From Janthinobacterium aquaticum (GTDB lineage: Bacteria > Pseudomonadota > Gammaproteobacteria > Burkholderiales > Burkholderiaceae_D): 64,000 nt of DNA. Where the stretch lies: assembly GCF_009208565.1 (NCBI RefSeq), contig NZ_WFLK01000009.1, forward strand, positions 182,838-246,837, given 5' to 3'. The translations under genes and the position numbers were made by a program. Shown here one piece after another: positions 43,095 to 50,809 of the stretch (within the stretch, counting starts at the first letter, position 1; each line of letters starts with the position of its first letter). Below the pieces are notes generated by a model. That model did no database searches. It was not told the origin of the DNA and worked only from the letters and a program-made list of their open reading frames with translations.

Positions 43095-44621
43095 ATGCGC
43101 ATGTCCTCACTTTCAATATCACCCTATCGCCAGCGCGCCCATGCGGCGCAACAGAATCGGCAGGATCAGCGTGCCGTCCAGCCAGCCCGTTTGCGGCAAG
43201 CCCTGTATCGCGCCAATGACCTCGCCCTGCCACTGCTGCGATCACGGCTCGCGCCGATCGATATCACGCCCATCTGGCCGCAACTGAGCGCGGTTTGCCA
43301 CGATGTGGCGCTGTGTTATTGCAGCGTGCAGGCACCACTGCCAGCCGTGCTGGAGCGTTTGCTTCAGCCCATTCTGCCATCGAAAAAAATGGCCTCTGCC
43401 ATGCTGGCCGCTTTGCGTGACGCCAGCAAGCTCTATGGCATCGGCTGGCGCAAGCTGCAGGGGGCGGCTGCGCCCGGCTCGCTTGGGCAAAATCACGCTA
43501 TGCCACATCCGGGCATCATCGCCGCCGATTTTGTCCATGGGCATGTGATCACGGTGATTGCCATGCTGCGTCAGCTTGGCGAAGGACTGGCGCAGGCCTT
43601 GACGGCGCGCAAGGCCATGCTGTCTGCCGTTGCGCAGAACCCGCGCCTGGGGACTCAGGTCGGAGACTGGCTGGCGCGGCATCAGTCAGCCCTGTTGCGC
43701 CATGACGCGCTGCGCGTGCAATCTGCGGCCCTCGATAGCGTTCCCGCGCAGCGCACGAAGCTGCCTTTGCTTCAGCCGCGTGATGGTGCCGGAACGCCGG
43801 GCAAGGTGGAGCGGGATATGGAAATCCTGCGTTTCTATGTAGCACAGGGCAATCGTGAGGCGTACTGGGGTTATCTGAAGGCCAATGGCGACCCTTATGC
43901 ACGGCTGGCCCTGGGCGTGGTACGCAACGATACGATCAGTGGGGTAATTGCCAACGGCTACGCGCAGATGCGGGCCGATCAGATGAAAGTCGTGATGAGC
44001 CAACGGGATTGGGAGAAATTTGGAGTCAAATTGATGCAAGTTGATTTTGCCATCCGTGAAAGTTATTTGGCTCAATCGCTTGCATTGGGGAAACTCATAT
44101 CGTTACCAGTCAGCGATGTTGCAAGTTGCCACGAGAAAATGTTTAGTAGCATTGGTCTTGATATAGGTGCCTGGACAGCGCATATCCCTCTTTCACGATA
44201 TTTGGAGGTCAATGACCAAGTGGGTGCAGAAAAGGTGTGGGAAGCCATGCTTGATGAGCGATTTTTCGTAGGCGCCACGGGCGTTTTGCAATCGGAAGCG
44301 CAAGCACTCTTTTCTTCAGGTAATGCTGCCTTGCATGCGGACTGGCTGGGTAAAGTTAGCGTGCTGATGTCGGGTTATATTCTGGATCCTCACCAAGCAT
44401 ATGCTGACGCCGATAAAATCGGCAGCTGGCGCTATGATAATGGTGGCTGGTCGCGCATGCGCTTCGATTACCCTGCTGCGATGGACGGCAGCTTTGCAGT
44501 AGAGCGTGCACCTGCAAGGCTGGCCGAGCAGCTGCATGCTGACCGCCTATTCCGGCTTGAGCGGAAAATCCCGTTTCCCCGCCATCCTTTGGATGCGACC
44601 CCGATCTTGCCGGGGCGCTAG
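43095..44621 (+). CDS. unrecognised 508-aa protein, possible modular toxin
   Basis: I do not recognise the family. The protein is soluble with no signal peptide. The N-terminal half (to about residue 235) is Ala/Leu/Gln-rich and predicted helical. From about residue 240 ('VERDMEILRFYVAQGNREAYWGYLKANGDPYARLALGVV') the style changes to mixed alpha/beta. GC content drops with it: 68% at 43201-43260, 40% at 44041-44100 by direct count. The next gene starts one base after its stop and encodes a membrane-anchored protein. Conserved front part, atypical back part and coupled partner fit a polymorphic toxin; this is inference only. Confidence 0.6.
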   Translation: MRMSSLSISPYRQRAHAAQQNRQDQRAVQPARLRQALYRANDLALPLLRSRLAPIDITPIWPQLSAVCHDVALCYCSVQAPLPAVLERLLQPILPSKKMASAMLAALRDASKLYGIGWRKLQGAAAPGSLGQNHAMPHPGIIAADFVHGHVITVIAMLRQLGEGLAQALTARKAMLSAVAQNPRLGTQVGDWLARHQSALLRHDALRVQSAALDSVPAQRTKLPLLQPRDGAGTPGKVERDMEILRFYVAQGNREAYWGYLKANGDPYARLALGVVRNDTISGVIANGYAQMRADQMKVVMSQRDWEKFGVKLMQVDFAIRESYLAQSLALGKLISLPVSDVASCHEKMFSSIGLDIGAWTAHIPLSRYLEVNDQVGAEKVWEAMLDERFFVGATGVLQSEAQALFSSGNAALHADWLGKVSVLMSGYILDPHQAYADADKIGSWRYDNGGWSRMRFDYPAAMDGSFAVERAPARLAEQLHADRLFRLERKIPFPRHPLDATPILPGR

Positions 44622-44622
44622 C

Positions 44623-45540
44623 ATGGCGAAATTGGCTGCTGGCAAACCGCGGTGGCGCCGGCGCATGGCAATAGCCAGCCTGTGTCTGTTATTGGCCTGG
44701 TGCGCTGTTCAAAGCGAAAAGCCTCCCGAGTTGCTGGGCATGCGCATCAATGGCAATCCCATGATCGTGCCGGTCAGTTATATCCCGCGCTATCAGCGGG
44801 GTTGGTACGGGCAAGGAATGGCTACAAAGGGACTGTATATTTTGGCTCAGTGGACCGATGGAACGATGCAGCCGTTTGTCAGTCCCGAAAGTAATACGCC
44901 AATCTGGTTCACCTACCACGATAAATACAGTATTTTGTTGCGCAATGTGCCCAACGAGACTTTCCCGGCGCGGCGCAAGCTGGCCACTTTTTATGCCTCG
45001 ATCAGACTGCCGAACCGTCACGCGGACGGCTGGCGTTATGGCTTGCTGCGGCTGGTTCACAATGATGTCGAACAGCGTGAGCGCGAACACGCTCTTTCAA
45101 CTTTTGCCGAACAGGACCTATATCTTTATCCATCGCACGACCAGATCGAGACCATGATTACCTGCGATCCGGATTTTTTCCCTAACCCCTACACCGAGCG
45201 GGCCTATGCCCTGCAAAAGCGCGGCAAGTTCGTAATCAATCCCATGTGCTCGCACGATATGTTTATGCATGACCTGAAAAATACGCAAATCGAGATCTCC
45301 TATTTCCGGGTTCATCTGCCGCGCTGGCGCGAGATCGAAGAGGCGGTGAGGGCGCTGCTGCAGTCATTCAAACCGCTACCGGGGAGTCTGCACTACGAGC
45401 AGGAGCAAGATAAGCCGCCGCCGGTTTGTCGCAGCCATGCATTGACTGTAGCTCCAGCGACAAAAGAGGAAGTGGATGGCAACCCGGTCGATATCGCACC
45501 ATTTTGTACGATCCTCAATGCAAAAAGCCCACTCGGTTGA
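44623..45540 (+). CDS. unrecognised membrane-anchored protein, possible immunity partner
   Basis: The 305-residue protein has a basic N-terminus and one hydrophobic segment (about 15-32, 'MAIASLCLLLAWCAVQ'). It could be a signal anchor, so most of it faces the periplasm. 'SYFRVHLPRWREIEEAVRALLQSFKP' near residue 260 resembles the end of type VI secretion immunity proteins of the Tli3 kind, from memory and without alignment. Cysteines at about 184, 211 and in 'PPVCRSH' may pair. It begins one base after the 508-residue gene. Its stop codon lies inside a terminator stem. Confidence 0.58.
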   Translation: MAKLAAGKPRWRRRMAIASLCLLLAWCAVQSEKPPELLGMRINGNPMIVPVSYIPRYQRGWYGQGMATKGLYILAQWTDGTMQPFVSPESNTPIWFTYHDKYSILLRNVPNETFPARRKLATFYASIRLPNRHADGWRYGLLRLVHNDVEQREREHALSTFAEQDLYLYPSHDQIETMITCDPDFFPNPYTERAYALQKRGKFVINPMCSHDMFMHDLKNTQIEISYFRVHLPRWREIEEAVRALLQSFKPLPGSLHYEQEQDKPPPVCRSHALTVAPATKEEVDGNPVDIAPFCTILNAKSPLG

Positions 45541-45550
45541 GTGGGCTTTT
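45523..45550. terminator. bidirectional terminator between the 305-aa gene and tRNA-Phe copy 2
   Basis: A 12-base stem (45523-45534 with 45539-45550) around GGTT has T runs on both strands. It serves the plus-strand gene that ends inside it and the minus-strand tRNA gene. Confidence 0.85.
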
Positions 45551-45566
45551 CAATTACTGCTGTTCT

Positions 45567-45642
45567 TGGTGGCCCGGGGCGGAATCGAACCACCGACACA
45601 AGGATTTTCAATCCTCTGCTCTACCGACTGAGCTACCAGGCC
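45567..45642 (-). tRNA. tRNA-Phe (GAA), copy 2
   Basis: All 76 bases equal copy 1 at 37432-37507, including the encoded CCA and the GAA anticodon. The upstream 'GCGAATTATAGCAGA' block with TATAAT on the minus strand is shared too, then similarity ends. Confidence 0.97.
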
Positions 45643-45901
45643 AAGGTGGCGAATTATAGCAGACCGTCACGCATGCGCAAGGGCTGGCGGCGTTTTTTTT
45701 GAAAATACATCCTGTCGCTGATGAATGTTTGTTTTAATGTAAATATGATCTGAGCTTGCGGACGTTTTTCTCGATAAGCGATGGGCCAGCAGTACAGCCA
45801 CTGTCGAAAAACTGCTGCCGTACCTCACAGTGCTTGACCTCGATGCAGTTCTGTTACGCCACCGCGGCTGAAAAGAGAAGGGCAAACGCTATAATGCCCC
45901 C
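45643..45901. promoter_or_regulatory. intergenic region with tRNA promoter and ubi-type promoter
   Basis: The left end holds the tRNA -10 (minus strand). The right end holds a perfect TATAAT at 45890-45895, only six bases before the annotated ATG of the hydroxylase gene. The middle, around 45700-45770, is AT-richer. No gene is supported in these 259 bases. Confidence 0.6.
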
Positions 45902-47134
45902 ATGAATAATCCATCTTCCCCCACCATGCGGCGCATGATGCACAGCCACAGCGATGTGTGCATCGTTGGCAACGGCGCCATTGCGAAAACCACGGCGCTG
46001 GCGTTTGCCCAGGTAGGGCAGAGCGTGACCTTGCTGACGCCTGCATCGGTGCCAGCAGCCGCTTCGGCTCCGGCGCTCGTGCCCGCCTGGGACGTGCGCG
46101 TGTTTGCGCTCAATCACACGGCGCATGCCTTGCTGTCGTCGCTGAAGGTGTGGGGTGCGCTCGACGCCGAACGGGTAGCGCCGGTCGATGCGATGGTGGT
46201 CAGCGGCGATGGTGCGCAGGCCGGCGGCCTGGGATTTGACGCCTATGGCGCCCATGTCGGCACGCTGGCGTGGATCATTGAGGACCGCAACCTGAACCAG
46301 GCGCTCGACGCGGCGCTCAGGTTTGCGCAGAACGTCAACCAGGTGCAGGGGCGCGCCAGCCGGATCGAATGGCGCAGCGACGCGGCCGTGGTGCATCTCG
46401 ATGGCGGCGACAGCATTACCGCGGCGCTGGTGGTGGGCGCCGATGGTGCGCAGTCGTGGGTGCGCGGCCAGTGCGATATTGGCCTCGATTACCGCAGCTA
46501 TGGCCAGCGCGGCGTGGTCAGCAATTTTGAATGTGAAAAGCCGCACCACGGCGCCGCGCACCAGTGGTTTACCGGTGCCGACGGCATCGTGGCGCTGCTG
46601 CCGCTGCCGGGCAACCGCGTCTCGCTGGTGTGGTCGGCGCCCGATGCGCTGGCCGATGTGCTGGAGGCCGAGTCGGCCGGACAGTTGGCAGAACGCCTGG
46701 CGGTCTATTGCCAGGACAAGCTGGGCGTCTTGACGCCGGTGCAGCCGGAACTGGTGCGCTCGTTCCCGTTGCGCCTGATGCGCCCGCACAGCATGGTCGC
46801 GCCGCGCGTGGCGCTGGTGGGCGACGCGGCCCATGTGGTGCACCCGATGGCTGGCCACGGCATGAACCTGGGCTTTGCCGATGTGGCGCAGTTGGTCAAA
46901 ACGATCACCGAGCGCGAGCCGCAGCGCGGCATCGGCGACGAGCGCGTGCTGGCCCGCTACGCGCGTGCGCGCAAGGAAGATGTGCTGCTGATGGTGATGG
47001 CCACCGACGGCCTGGCGCGCCTGTTCGGCGCCGATATCGAACCGCTGCGCGTGGTGCGCAACCTCGGTTTGAGCCTGCTCGACAAGCTGCCGGGTCTGAA
47101 GCGCCGCATGATTTCTCACGCGCTGGGAAAGTGA
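45902..47134 (+). CDS. UbiH/UbiF/VisC family FAD-dependent hydroxylase
   Basis: The 410-residue protein has the FAD-binding GxGxxA at 'CIVGNGAIAKTTALAFAQ' (about 20-37), the 'VVGADGAQSWVR' motif (about 178-189) and 'VGDAAHVVHPMAGHGMNLGFADVAQL' (about 305-330), the DG and GD signatures of aromatic hydroxylases. It belongs with enzymes that hydroxylate the ubiquinone ring; which carbon cannot be told. The TATAAT directly upstream means the message would be leaderless at this ATG, or start at ATG 45926, 45935 or 45938. dsbC follows 141 bases downstream. Confidence 0.88.
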   Translation: MNNPSSPTMRRMMHSHSDVCIVGNGAIAKTTALAFAQVGQSVTLLTPASVPAAASAPALVPAWDVRVFALNHTAHALLSSLKVWGALDAERVAPVDAMVVSGDGAQAGGLGFDAYGAHVGTLAWIIEDRNLNQALDAALRFAQNVNQVQGRASRIEWRSDAAVVHLDGGDSITAALVVGADGAQSWVRGQCDIGLDYRSYGQRGVVSNFECEKPHHGAAHQWFTGADGIVALLPLPGNRVSLVWSAPDALADVLEAESAGQLAERLAVYCQDKLGVLTPVQPELVRSFPLRLMRPHSMVAPRVALVGDAAHVVHPMAGHGMNLGFADVAQLVKTITEREPQRGIGDERVLARYARARKEDVLLMVMATDGLARLFGADIEPLRVVRNLGLSLLDKLPGLKRRMISHALGK

Positions 47135-47275
47135 CGCCGCAGCCTGCCTCAGCAAGGCTGATATAGTCAGGGTAAAATCAAGGTCGCCGCAGCCTGGTCT
47201 GCGGCGATTGTTTTATTAAAACGCATTTGCAAAGGGCGTCGCCCTGCCAGCGTGTACAGTGGAGAAGTGATAGTG

Positions 47276-47998
47276 ATGAAATTGAGCAGAATCGCCGTGT
47301 TGATGGCGTCAGGTCTGATGATGGCGTGCGCCGGCGCGGAGACTCCGACCGAAGCAAATATCAAGAAGCTGATCGAGCCACGCCTGGGCGATGGCGTCAA
47401 GGTCGACTCGATCAAGGAAACTCCGTACAGCGGCCTGTATGAAATCCGCACCGGCGGCGATATCCTCTATACCGACAAGAACGCGCAATATCTGTTTGTC
47501 GGCCATGTATACGACGCCAAAACCTCGCAGGACCTGACCAAGGAACGCCTGGACGAAGCCAACCGCATCAAGTTTTCCGACCTACCTCTCGGTTCGGCCC
47601 TGAAGACCGTCAAGGGCAACGGCAAGCGCGTGATCGCCGTGTTCGAAGACCCGAACTGCGGCTACTGCAAGCGCTTCCGCCAGAATGCGTTGAAAGAGAT
47701 CGACAACGTCACCGTCTACACCTTCATGTACAACATCCTGTCGCCGGACTCGATTGCCAAGTCGCGCAATATCTGGTGCGCACCCGACCGCAACAAGGCC
47801 TGGGACGACTGGATGCTCAACGGTAAAGTACCGGCCACGGTGGCCGCCACCTGCGCCAACCCGCACGACAAGATCCTGGCGCTGGGCCAGCAGCTGCACA
47901 TCTCGGGCACGCCGTCGATCTTCTTTGCCGATGGCACCCGCATCCCTGGCGCGGTCGATGCCAAGACGCTGGAACAGAAATTCTCGACCATCAAGTAA
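47276..47998 (+). CDS. dsbC: thiol:disulfide interchange protein DsbC
   Basis: The 240-residue protein has a signal peptide (about 1-21), an N-terminal dimerisation domain (about 22-85, 'EANIKKLIEPRLGDGVKVDSIKETPYSGLYEI') and a thioredoxin domain with the active site Cys128-Gly-Tyr-Cys131. 'ISGTPSIFFADG' holds the cis-proline. DsbC isomerises wrong disulfides in the periplasm and is kept reduced by DsbD. GGAG at 47261-47264 supports ATG 47276 over GTG 47252. Many exported proteins in this window have paired cysteines. Confidence 0.93.
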   Translation: MKLSRIAVLMASGLMMACAGAETPTEANIKKLIEPRLGDGVKVDSIKETPYSGLYEIRTGGDILYTDKNAQYLFVGHVYDAKTSQDLTKERLDEANRIKFSDLPLGSALKTVKGNGKRVIAVFEDPNCGYCKRFRQNALKEIDNVTVYTFMYNILSPDSIAKSRNIWCAPDRNKAWDDWMLNGKVPATVAATCANPHDKILALGQQLHISGTPSIFFADGTRIPGAVDAKTLEQKFSTIK

Positions 47999-48026
47999 TC
48001 CGGGCAGTCGCCAGGAGAGCTGGACG

Positions 48027-48055
48027 GCGCGCCCTTGCACGGCGCGCTTTTTTTT
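48027..48055 (+). terminator. Rho-independent terminator of dsbC
   Basis: GCGCGCC (48027-48033) and GGCGCGC (48041-48047) form a 7-base GC stem followed by eight T. Confidence 0.9.
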
Positions 48056-48077
48056 GGTTTTTCACCATGGAGCGGCA

Positions 48078-48185
48078 ATGAGACGTTTGCATGTCAATGG
48101 CAGCGAAGTGCAGCTTGACGCCGATCCCGCCATGCCGGCGCTGTGGGCGCTGCGCACCAACCACGCGCCGGGAGCGGCAGCATGA
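48078..48185 (+). pseudogene. remnant of a [2Fe-2S] molybdo-hydroxylase small subunit (IorA/XdhA-like), first 35 codons only
   Basis: The 35 codons read 'MRRLHVNGSEVQLDADP' and then 'AMPALWALRTNHAPGAAA'. The first 26 residues match the N-terminal ferredoxin-like hairpin of isoquinoline 1-oxidoreductase alpha-type subunits ('.l.VNG....vdadpdmPLLWvLRd'). None of the eight cluster-binding cysteines is left. GGAG precedes the ATG, and the stop overlaps the next start as ATGA. It looks like an in-frame deletion scar that joined the start of one gene to the next. It could still serve as a leader ORF for coupling. Confidence 0.65.
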
Positions 48186-48775
48186 CGGTAATGGGCATCC
48201 TGCTGGCGGCCGGCCGCGGCCGGCGCTTCGATCCGAGCGGCGTGCAGAACAAGCTGCTGCAACGGCTGCCCGACGGGCCGCATGCCGGCCTGCCGGTGGC
48301 GGTGGCGGCGGCAAAGAACATGCTGGCGGCGCTGCCGCGCGTGCTGGCCGTGGTGCGGCCCGATGACGCGCAGCTGGCGCGCCAGCTGGGCAGTCTTGGC
48401 TGCGAAGTACGCATCTGCCACGATGCCGACATCGGCATGGCGGCCAGCCTGACGTTCGCCATCGAACATGCGCGCGGCGCGCCAGGCTGGATCATTGCGC
48501 TGGGCGACATGCCGTTCGTGGAAGCGGCTACAATCTGCGCCTTGTCGCAGGCGATCGACGCCGGTGCGCAGATCGCCGTGCCGGTATGGCAGGGGCGGCG
48601 TGGCAACCCGGTCGCCTTTGGCGCCGTGCACCTGCCGCTGCTGCTGGCGCTCGATGGCGACCAGGGCGCGCGCAGCATCGTGCAAAGCCATGCGGTGCGC
48701 GAGGTGTCGGTTGACGACAGCGGCATCGTGCGCGATATCGATACGCCGGGCGACCTGTTGCAGCCCCCCGGCTGA
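48182..48775 (+). CDS. MocA/MobA-like molybdenum cofactor nucleotidyltransferase
   Basis: The 197-residue protein has 'MGILLAAGRGRRFDPSG' (nucleotide loop), 'NKLLQRLPDG', 'ALGDMPFVEAATI' (about 105-117, magnesium-binding Asp) and 'GRRGNPVAFG'. MocA makes molybdopterin cytosine dinucleotide for xanthine-oxidase-family enzymes and is normally encoded with them. Here the molybdo-subunit genes are missing and only a small-subunit stub precedes it, overlapping by four bases. It may serve a molybdoenzyme elsewhere in the genome, or be a relic. Confidence 0.82.
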   Translation: MTVMGILLAAGRGRRFDPSGVQNKLLQRLPDGPHAGLPVAVAAAKNMLAALPRVLAVVRPDDAQLARQLGSLGCEVRICHDADIGMAASLTFAIEHARGAPGWIIALGDMPFVEAATICALSQAIDAGAQIAVPVWQGRRGNPVAFGAVHLPLLLALDGDQGARSIVQSHAVREVSVDDSGIVRDIDTPGDLLQPPG

Positions 48776-48803
48776 TCCGCAATAACCAGAACAGAGGAAA
48801 ACA

Positions 48804-50642
48804 ATGAAAAAAACACCGCTCAAGAAATCCGCCGCCAAGGCGCCGATCAAGGCACCGGCCGCCGGCATAGTCTACAGCATCACCGCGCTCGACCTGGCTG
48901 GCCACCTGTTCCGCGTGACCTTGAATATCGAAGCGCCGGCCGCCATCGGCCAGGTGCTGTCGCTGCCGGCCTGGATCCCGGGCAGCTACATGATCCGCGA
49001 GTTCTCGCGCAATATCGTGGCTATCCGCGCCGAGTCGAACGGCAAGCCGGTGGTATTGACCAAGCTCGACAAACACAGCTGGCAGGCCGCGCCATGCCAG
49101 GGCGCCCTGATGGTGGAGTACGATGTCTACGCCTGGGATCTGTCGGTGCGCGCTGCACACCTGGACCAGACGCACGGCTTTTTCAACGGCACCAGCGTGT
49201 TCCTGTGCGTGCAGGGCCAGGAAGATGCCCCGCACGAAGTGCAGATCGTGCAGCCGAAAGACGCCGCCTGCAAGACCTGGCGCGTGGCCACCACCTTGCC
49301 GGAGCTCAAAGCAAAGCGCTATGGCTTTGGCAGCTACCAGGCTGCCAGCTACGATGAGCTGATCGACCATCCGGTCGAGATGGGCGACTTTGCACTGGCC
49401 ACTTTCAAGGCGCATGGCGTACCGCACGATATCGTCATCACTGGTCAGGTGCCGAACCTGGATCTGGAACGCCTGTGCCGCGACCTGAAAGCCATCTGCG
49501 AAACGCAGATCGCGTTTTTCGAGCCGAAAACGAAGAAAGCGCCGATGGACCGCTATGTGTTCATGACCATGGCCGTCGGTGACGGTTATGGCGGCCTGGA
49601 ACACCGCGCCTCAACCGCGCTGATCTGCGCGCGCGCCGATCTGCCGACCACCGCTGCAACCAGCACCGCCATCAGCGACGGCTACCTGAAATTCCTGGGC
49701 CTGTGCAGCCACGAGTATTTCCATACCTGGAACGTCAAGCGCATCAAACCGGCTGTGTTTGCACCGTATGACCTGCAGAAGGAAAACTACTCGCCGCTGC
49801 TGTGGCTGTTCGAGGGCTTTACCAGCTACTACGACGATCTGATGCTGGTGCGCGCCGGCCTGATCGACGAAGAGGCCTACTTCAAGCTGATCGCGAAAAC
49901 CGCCAACAGCGTGCTGCGCGGCAGTGGCCGATTGAGCCAGAGCGTGGCCGATTCCAGCTTCGACGCCTGGGGCAAATACTATCGCCAGGATGAAAATGCA
50001 CCGAACGCCATCGTCAGCTACTACACCAAGGGTTCGCTGATCGCGCTGGCGTTCGATCTGACGCTGCGCAGCAAGACCAACGGCGAGAAGTCACTCGACG
50101 ATGTGATGCAGGTGCTGTGGCAACGCTATGGCCGTGACTTTTACCGGGGCGCAGCGCGCGGCGTGACGCCGGCGGAAGTGGAAGCGTTGTTCGATGAAAT
50201 CAGCGGCACGCGCATGAAGCCGTTTTTCGAGCGCTATATCCGTGGCACCGACGATGTGCCGCTGGCGCGCCTGCTGGCGCCGTTCGGCGTCAAGTATGCC
50301 GACCTGCGCAAGGATCAGAAACCAAGCCTCGATGTGACGCTGGGTCGCGATGGCAACGATGCCAAGCTGTCGCAGGTGCATCACGGCGGCGCCGCGCACA
50401 AGGCCGGTTTGTCGGCCGGCGACGTGCTGGTGGCCGTCGATGGCCTGCGCGTCACGGCTGTCAATCTGGAAACCTTGCTGGGCCGTTATGGCGTGGGTGA
50501 CCAGGTCAATGTGCATGCTTTCCGCCGCGATGAACTGCACACGTTCAATGTGCAACTGCAGGGTGACCGCGTACCGAATATCACTATGTCAATAGTTCCG
50601 ATATCAAAAAGAGTTAACGCTCTGCTACGCCCGACTGCCTGA
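48804..50642 (+). CDS. M61 family aminopeptidase with PDZ domain
   Basis: The 612-residue protein has the M61 N-terminal beta domain (about 25-190, 'LPAWIPGSYMIREFSRNIV'), the zinc site His303-Glu304-Tyr-Phe-His307 ('LCSHEYFHTWNVKRIKP'), 'LWLFEGFTSYYDDLML' (about 333-348, third ligand Glu) and a C-terminal PDZ domain (about 515-590, 'VHHGGAAHKAGLSAGDVLVAVDGLRV'). The family includes glycyl aminopeptidases with broad specificity. There is no signal peptide; the N-terminus is Lys/Ala-rich. GAGGA lies before the ATG. Confidence 0.92.
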   Translation: MKKTPLKKSAAKAPIKAPAAGIVYSITALDLAGHLFRVTLNIEAPAAIGQVLSLPAWIPGSYMIREFSRNIVAIRAESNGKPVVLTKLDKHSWQAAPCQGALMVEYDVYAWDLSVRAAHLDQTHGFFNGTSVFLCVQGQEDAPHEVQIVQPKDAACKTWRVATTLPELKAKRYGFGSYQAASYDELIDHPVEMGDFALATFKAHGVPHDIVITGQVPNLDLERLCRDLKAICETQIAFFEPKTKKAPMDRYVFMTMAVGDGYGGLEHRASTALICARADLPTTAATSTAISDGYLKFLGLCSHEYFHTWNVKRIKPAVFAPYDLQKENYSPLLWLFEGFTSYYDDLMLVRAGLIDEEAYFKLIAKTANSVLRGSGRLSQSVADSSFDAWGKYYRQDENAPNAIVSYYTKGSLIALAFDLTLRSKTNGEKSLDDVMQVLWQRYGRDFYRGAARGVTPAEVEALFDEISGTRMKPFFERYIRGTDDVPLARLLAPFGVKYADLRKDQKPSLDVTLGRDGNDAKLSQVHHGGAAHKAGLSAGDVLVAVDGLRVTAVNLETLLGRYGVGDQVNVHAFRRDELHTFNVQLQGDRVPNITMSIVPISKRVNALLRPTA

Positions 50643-50809
50643 TTGTTGTAAATGTTGGTCAAGCCGGTGCTGCGGATCATGTCGTCGACAAGATTCGCCG
50701 CTGCCGGTCGTTCTTTTGCAGGGTTTCAAGGTACAATTTCCGATACGAAATTTTTCGTGCCTATAAGCATTTCCGTTGCGGCCTCTTCCGCAACCTGTAC
50801 TCAGCTTCC

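Noticed and set aside
37432..45642. Genomic island bounded by the two tRNA-Phe genes as attachment sites
   Set aside because: No integrase, and most genes between (S9 peptidase, ggt, DUF2058) look like normal chromosome; kept only as a recombination note.
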